Below the pieces are notes generated by a model. The model saw nothing but the letters and a program-made list of their open reading frames with translations. It was not told where the DNA came from and did not search any database. From an uncultured Christensenella sp. (GTDB taxonomy: Bacteria; Bacillota; Clostridia; Christensenellales; UBA3700), in NCBI GenBank assembly GCA_910583995.1, contig CAJTYW010000003.1, forward strand, positions 100,512-164,511: a stretch of DNA of 64,000 nt. Reading direction: 5' to 3'. A program made the translations under genes and the position numbers. How positions within the stretch are numbered: the stretch's first letter is position 1; each line of letters begins with the position of its first letter. Shown here piece by piece: positions 60,132 through 64,000 of this stretch.

Positions 60132-63100
60132 TGATTAAAAGATTATTTGTAAATAAAAAAGAAGGCTACAATGTAGCAGAAAAAAAACTATTTAATGATA
60201 TAACAAATGTGCTTGGTGCAAAAATAACAAATGTTAAAATTTTTATTCGTTATGACATTCAAGGATTAAGTGATGATGCGCTTTTATCTGCAAAAAATAC
60301 TATTTTTGGTGAAAATCCTGTAGATACAGTTTATGAAAACACTTTGCCACAACTAGACAATTACAAAACTTTGGTAGTTGAATATTTGCCAGGTCAATAT
60401 GACCAAAGGGCAGATAGTGCAATGCAATGTGTTCAACTTTTAACAATGGGTGCTCGTCCTATTATTAAATGTGCTACAGTATATTGCTTTGAAAATTGCA
60501 ATCAAGCAGATTTTGTCGCTATTAAAAATTATATCATAAACCCTGTTGAGTCAAGGGAAGGCAGCAGTGAAATTCCTGCTTCTTTGGAAAGCAGTGAAGC
60601 GGAAGTTCAAGAAGTTCCTATAATCAACGGATTTATCCAAATGAATGATAAGGAAATCGAAAACTATCACGCAAAAATCGGTTTTGCAATGAGTGTGGAA
60701 GATTTAAAATTCGTTCGTGATTATTTTGCAGGAGAAAAGCGTGACCCAAGCGAGACAGAACTTAAAGTAATTGATACATATTGGTCTGACCACTGCCGTC
60801 ATACTACTTTTAGTACAGAAATCACAAGCGTAAAAATAAAGAGTAATAATCCACATATTCAAAAGGCTTTGGATATGTATAACGATTTATTTGTTGAATT
60901 TAATGGCAAAAGAGACGATAAATATAAATGTTTAATGGACATTGCAGTTATCGGCGTTAAAAAATTAAAGAAATTAGGGTTGCTTGATAATCTTGACACT
61001 TCAGATGAAATTAATGCTTGCTCAATCGTTGTAAATGTTGATGTGGACGGCAAAGATGAAGAGTGGCTTATTATGTTTAAAAACGAAACACATAATCACC
61101 CTACCGAAATTGAGCCTTTTGGTGGTGCAGCTACTTGCCTTGGCGGTGCTATCCGTGACCCACTATCAGGAAGAACATATGTTTACCAAGCTATGCGTGT
61201 GACAGGTGCGGGTGACATAAAAGCAGACTTTAAAGACACTCTAAAAGGTAAATTGCCACAAAGAGTTATAAGTAAAACAGCTGCAAGCGGTTACAGCAGT
61301 TATGGTAACCAAATTGGCTTGGCAACAGGCTTGGTTTCTGAAATGTATCACGATAATTACAAAGCAAAAAGACTTGAGACAGGCTTTGTTATTGCAGGTG
61401 CTCCAAGAGATAATGTTGTTCGTAGAAAACCTATCGAAGGCGATATTATCGTGCTTGTAGGTGGTGACACAGGCCGTGATGGTTGTGGTGGTGCAACAGG
61501 TTCAAGTAAAGCACACACTGAAAAATCAGTAGAAGTTTGCGGTGCAGAAGTACAAAAAGGTAATCCGCCAACTGAAAGAAAAATACAACGCCTTTTCCGT
61601 AAAAAAGAAGTTGCAAACTTGATTGTTAAATGTAATGACTTTGGTGCGGGCGGTGTGTCTGTTGCAATCGGTGAGCTTGCAGATAGTTTGGATATTTCTT
61701 TGGATAGTGTTCCTAAAAAATACGATGGTTTAACAGGTACAGAGCTTGCAATTTCAGAATCTCAAGAGAGAATGGCTGTTGTACTTGCAAAAGATACTGT
61801 TGAACAATTTATTAATTATGCAAAGGAAGAAAACCTTAACGCTACAATAGTTGCAAAAGTTACCGATAATGGCAGAATGAGAATGATGTTTAACGGCAAA
61901 ACTATTGTGGATTTAAAGCGTGCTTTTCTTGACACTAACGGCGTTAAACAAATGCAAGATGTAGTTATTAATGACGACACTGCAACTTATATGGATAGCG
62001 TCAATGAAAATGCAAAAGATTTGATTAAATCAGGTAAAATTGCAGATGCAATGTTAAAAGAACTTGCAAGACCAAATGTTTGTTCAACAAAAGGACTTGG
62101 CGAAATGTTTGACGCAACAATCGGTGCAAGCAGTGTGTTAATGCCTTTTGGTGGTAAAAATCAACTTACACCAAGTATTGTAATGGCTGCAAAACCACCT
62201 GTTAGCGGAAGGACAGATACTGCAACAGTTTCAAGTTTTGCTTGCTCACCTTATTTAATGGAAAATTCACCATTCACAGGTGCTATTTACAGCATTGTTG
62301 CAAGTGTTTCAAAACTTATTGCAAGTTGCGTTAAAAAATCTACAATTCGATTGACTTTGCAAGAGTTCTTTAAAAAACTTGGTAAAGACGCTAATCGTTG
62401 GGGCGAGCCAACATCTGCTTTGCTAGGTGCATTATATGCAGAGATTGGTACTGGTTTAGGAGCAATCGGCGGAAAGGATAGTATGAGTGGTACTTTTGAA
62501 AATATAGATGTTCCACCAACATTAATAAGCTTTGCAGTAGGTATTACTAAAGCAAGTAAATTGATACACAATACATTTGATTATTTTGATGGCAACGGCA
62601 TTTATTTGGTTAAGTTACCAATGGATAAAAATTATATTCCTGAGTTTGACAAGCTAAACAAATTGTATGACCAAATGTATACAGCTATAGATTGCGGTGA
62701 TATTGCTTACGCTACAGTTGTGGATGAAGGCGGTGCAATTTGTGCAGTTGCTAAATCTTGTGTAGGTAATAAAGTAGGTTTTGATATTGAAAATGCAGAC
62801 GAAGAGTTATTTAAACCATATTTCGGCTCATTTGTAGTTGTGGCAAAGGATATGTCTAAACTTAATGGCTTTGATGTTAAATATATCGGTAAAATCAATC
62901 AAACTTGCACAGCAAATATTAATGGCGAAAAAGTTAAAATGGATAGCGTCATAGCTGCATTTACTGGTACATTTGAAAGTGTATATCCAACTACTGCAGA
63001 TGCTAGCGGCGAAGTTAAAGATGTCATTTGTGCATCTATTAAAAAGACAAGAAGTATGCCACAGATAGCTTGTCCTAGAGTGTTTATACCTGTATTCCCG

Positions 63101-63868
63101 GGTACTAACTGTGAATATGACACTGCAAGAGCATTTGAGCGTGCAGGTGCAAAAGCGGATATTTTTGTTATCAAAAACCAAAGTGCAAAAGATATCGAAA
63201 GTAGTATTGAAGAGATTGTTAAGCGTTTAAATAATAGTCAAATTGTTGCTTTCCCTGGTGGTTTTTCAGGCGGTGACGAACCAGATGGTTCAGGTAAATT
63301 TATTGCAACAACTTTTAAAAATCCTAAGATTGCGGAAGCTGTTATGAATTTGCTTTATAAGCGTGATGGATTAGCACTTGGTATTTGTAACGGATTCCAA
63401 GCACTTATTAAATTAGGTTTAGTGCCTTATGGTGATATTAGGGAACAAGCTACAAATGCTCCGACATTGACTTTCAACAATATTAACAGACATATTAGCA
63501 CTATTGCAGATATTAGAGTTGCAACAAATAAATCACCTTGGCTAAATGCTTGCTCACTTTCTGAAGTGTATAAAGTTGCTTTGTCTCACGGCGAAGGTAG
63601 ATTTGTTTCAAGCGAAGAAGAATTACAAAAAATTATTAAAAACGGACAAATAGCAACTCAATATGTCAATCAATCTGCTAATTCAACTATGCAGTCTCCA
63701 TTCAATCCAAACGGCTCAATGTACGCAATTGAAGGTATTATTAGCCCTGATGGCAGAGTACTTGGTAAAATGGGACATAGTGAGCGTATTGATGATAACC
63801 TATATAAGAATGTGGAAGGCAATTATGATATGAAGATATTTGAGAGCGGTGTAAGATATTTTAATTAA
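60131..63868 (+). CDS. purL: Phosphoribosylformylglycinamidine synthase, single-chain clostridial type (PurL)
   Basis: 1245 residues. Converts FGAR to FGAM. The N-terminal domain is the form seen in the clostridial single-chain enzymes, with RLFVNKKEGYNVAEKKLF. The synthetase part has TYWSDHCRHTTF, FKNETHNHPTEIEPFGGAATCLGG (split: FKNETHNHPTEIEP, FGGAATCLGG) and GDTGRDGCGGATGSS. The C-terminal class I glutaminase domain (PurQ-like) has FPGTNCEYDTARAFERAGA, GICNGFQ with nucleophile Cys1086, and the pair His1216 and Glu1218 in GHSERI. So purS and purQ are not needed as separate genes. Last gene of the pur operon; coupled to purD. Confidence 0.95.
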   Translation: MIKRLFVNKKEGYNVAEKKLFNDITNVLGAKITNVKIFIRYDIQGLSDDALLSAKNTIFGENPVDTVYENTLPQLDNYKTLVVEYLPGQYDQRADSAMQCVQLLTMGARPIIKCATVYCFENCNQADFVAIKNYIINPVESREGSSEIPASLESSEAEVQEVPIINGFIQMNDKEIENYHAKIGFAMSVEDLKFVRDYFAGEKRDPSETELKVIDTYWSDHCRHTTFSTEITSVKIKSNNPHIQKALDMYNDLFVEFNGKRDDKYKCLMDIAVIGVKKLKKLGLLDNLDTSDEINACSIVVNVDVDGKDEEWLIMFKNETHNHPTEIEPFGGAATCLGGAIRDPLSGRTYVYQAMRVTGAGDIKADFKDTLKGKLPQRVISKTAASGYSSYGNQIGLATGLVSEMYHDNYKAKRLETGFVIAGAPRDNVVRRKPIEGDIIVLVGGDTGRDGCGGATGSSKAHTEKSVEVCGAEVQKGNPPTERKIQRLFRKKEVANLIVKCNDFGAGGVSVAIGELADSLDISLDSVPKKYDGLTGTELAISESQERMAVVLAKDTVEQFINYAKEENLNATIVAKVTDNGRMRMMFNGKTIVDLKRAFLDTNGVKQMQDVVINDDTATYMDSVNENAKDLIKSGKIADAMLKELARPNVCSTKGLGEMFDATIGASSVLMPFGGKNQLTPSIVMAAKPPVSGRTDTATVSSFACSPYLMENSPFTGAIYSIVASVSKLIASCVKKSTIRLTLQEFFKKLGKDANRWGEPTSALLGALYAEIGTGLGAIGGKDSMSGTFENIDVPPTLISFAVGITKASKLIHNTFDYFDGNGIYLVKLPMDKNYIPEFDKLNKLYDQMYTAIDCGDIAYATVVDEGGAICAVAKSCVGNKVGFDIENADEELFKPYFGSFVVVAKDMSKLNGFDVKYIGKINQTCTANINGEKVKMDSVIAAFTGTFESVYPTTADASGEVKDVICASIKKTRSMPQIACPRVFIPVFPGTNCEYDTARAFERAGAKADIFVIKNQSAKDIESSIEEIVKRLNNSQIVAFPGGFSGGDEPDGSGKFIATTFKNPKIAEAVMNLLYKRDGLALGICNGFQALIKLGLVPYGDIREQATNAPTLTFNNINRHISTIADIRVATNKSPWLNACSLSEVYKVALSHGEGRFVSSEEELQKIIKNGQIATQYVNQSANSTMQSPFNPNGSMYAIEGIISPDGRVLGKMGHSERIDDNLYKNVEGNYDMKIFESGVRYFN

Positions 63869-63913
63869 TTGAATATCGTTACTCATTAAAATCTTTTATT
63901 AAATTAATAAAAG

Positions 63914-63953
63914 TAAAAAACAATGCTTGTATAAAATAAGCATTGTTTTTTTG
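63914..63953 (+). terminator. Intrinsic terminator of the pur operon
   Basis: AAAAACAATGCTT (63916-63928) pairs with AAGCATTGTTTTT (63938-63950), followed by TTG. Confidence 0.85.
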
Positions 63954-63964
63954 TATAAGAAAAC

Positions 63965-63981
63965 CACGTGCTAGGCACGTG
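63965..63981. mobile_element. Possible IS200/IS605-family end hairpin
   Basis: CACGTGC (63965-63971), loop TAG, GCACGTG (63975-63981): a GC-rich 7-bp hairpin with AAAAC before it and AGTTCAAAAG after it, in otherwise AT-rich DNA. Subterminal hairpins with this look mark IS200/IS605 elements, whose transposase gene would start outside the window. It has no T run, so it is not an ordinary terminator. Confidence 0.35.
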
Positions 63982-64000
63982 AGTTCAAAAGATGTTAAAC

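Noticed and set aside
1..64000. tRNA, rRNA, T-box or CRISPR loci
   Set aside because: No GTTCGA-type T-arm with acceptor pairing, no T-box sequence and no repeat-spacer array was seen when reading the intergenic regions.

Overview
The window is AT-rich chromosomal DNA with short intergenic gaps, strong GGAGG-type ribosome binding sites, near-consensus TTGACA/TATAAT promoters and many U-tract hairpin terminators. Together with formate C-acetyltransferase and its activase, the FeoA-FeoA-FeoB-FeoB-associated Cys-rich set, a QueG-like ferredoxin protein and a one-piece clostridial-type PurL, this points to an anaerobic low-GC Bacillota, most likely an uncultured gut Clostridia relative. Several gene starts were moved downstream from the longest reading frame because a ribosome binding site or promoter decides them.

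Layout. 1-775: the edge of a prophage or tailocin lysis module (fragment plus two small holins). 816-7673: MurG (minus strand), an alpha/beta hydrolase, then a type IIA topoisomerase pair (parE-parC). 7781-13324: a secreted propeller/SH3 protein, an RNA-polymerase-alpha-CTD-like/WG-repeat fusion, and NADP-type glutamate dehydrogenase. 13554-19099: a manganese (yybP-ykoY) riboswitch in front of a P-type cation ATPase, then YqeY, a QueG-like protein and a degenerate polyol-dehydrogenase-like protein. 19134-22769: a membrane protein, a NadD-YqeK fusion, RsfS, an unknown protein and an orphan response regulator. 22974-32119: YgiQ-type radical SAM protein, a 1239-residue repeat lipoprotein, two half-size TauE/SafE permeases and a Ppx/GppA-HD phosphatase. 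32120-36350: an OGG-type glycosylase with a possible NYN partner, a tandem pair of structured elements, a MATE exporter and a gene-free gap with two Fur-like palindromes. 36350-43761: a cysteine-rich repeat protein, pflB-pflA, an SGNH lipoprotein, MscS and a cytidylate-kinase-like pair. 43862-53319: a TIR-like/TPR protein, the feo operon and a MarR-ABC exporter operon with its own operator. 53511-63953: purE-F-M-N-H-D-L behind a leader peptide and hairpin attenuator; an IS200/IS605-like hairpin lies at the right edge.

Working together. The seven pur genes cover most steps from PRPP to IMP, but purC, purB and purK are absent here. Feo supplies iron for the Fe-S and radical enzymes (PflA, YgiQ, PurF, QueG-like). 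The ATPase under the Mn riboswitch probably exports manganese. 

The most unusual features are: the tandem 147-bp elements at 34131-34424, whose differences fall as seven compensatory base-pair changes; the TIR-like/TPR protein; the alpha-CTD/WG fusion; the pur leader; and two perfect or near-perfect 7-1-7 operators with no gene to control.
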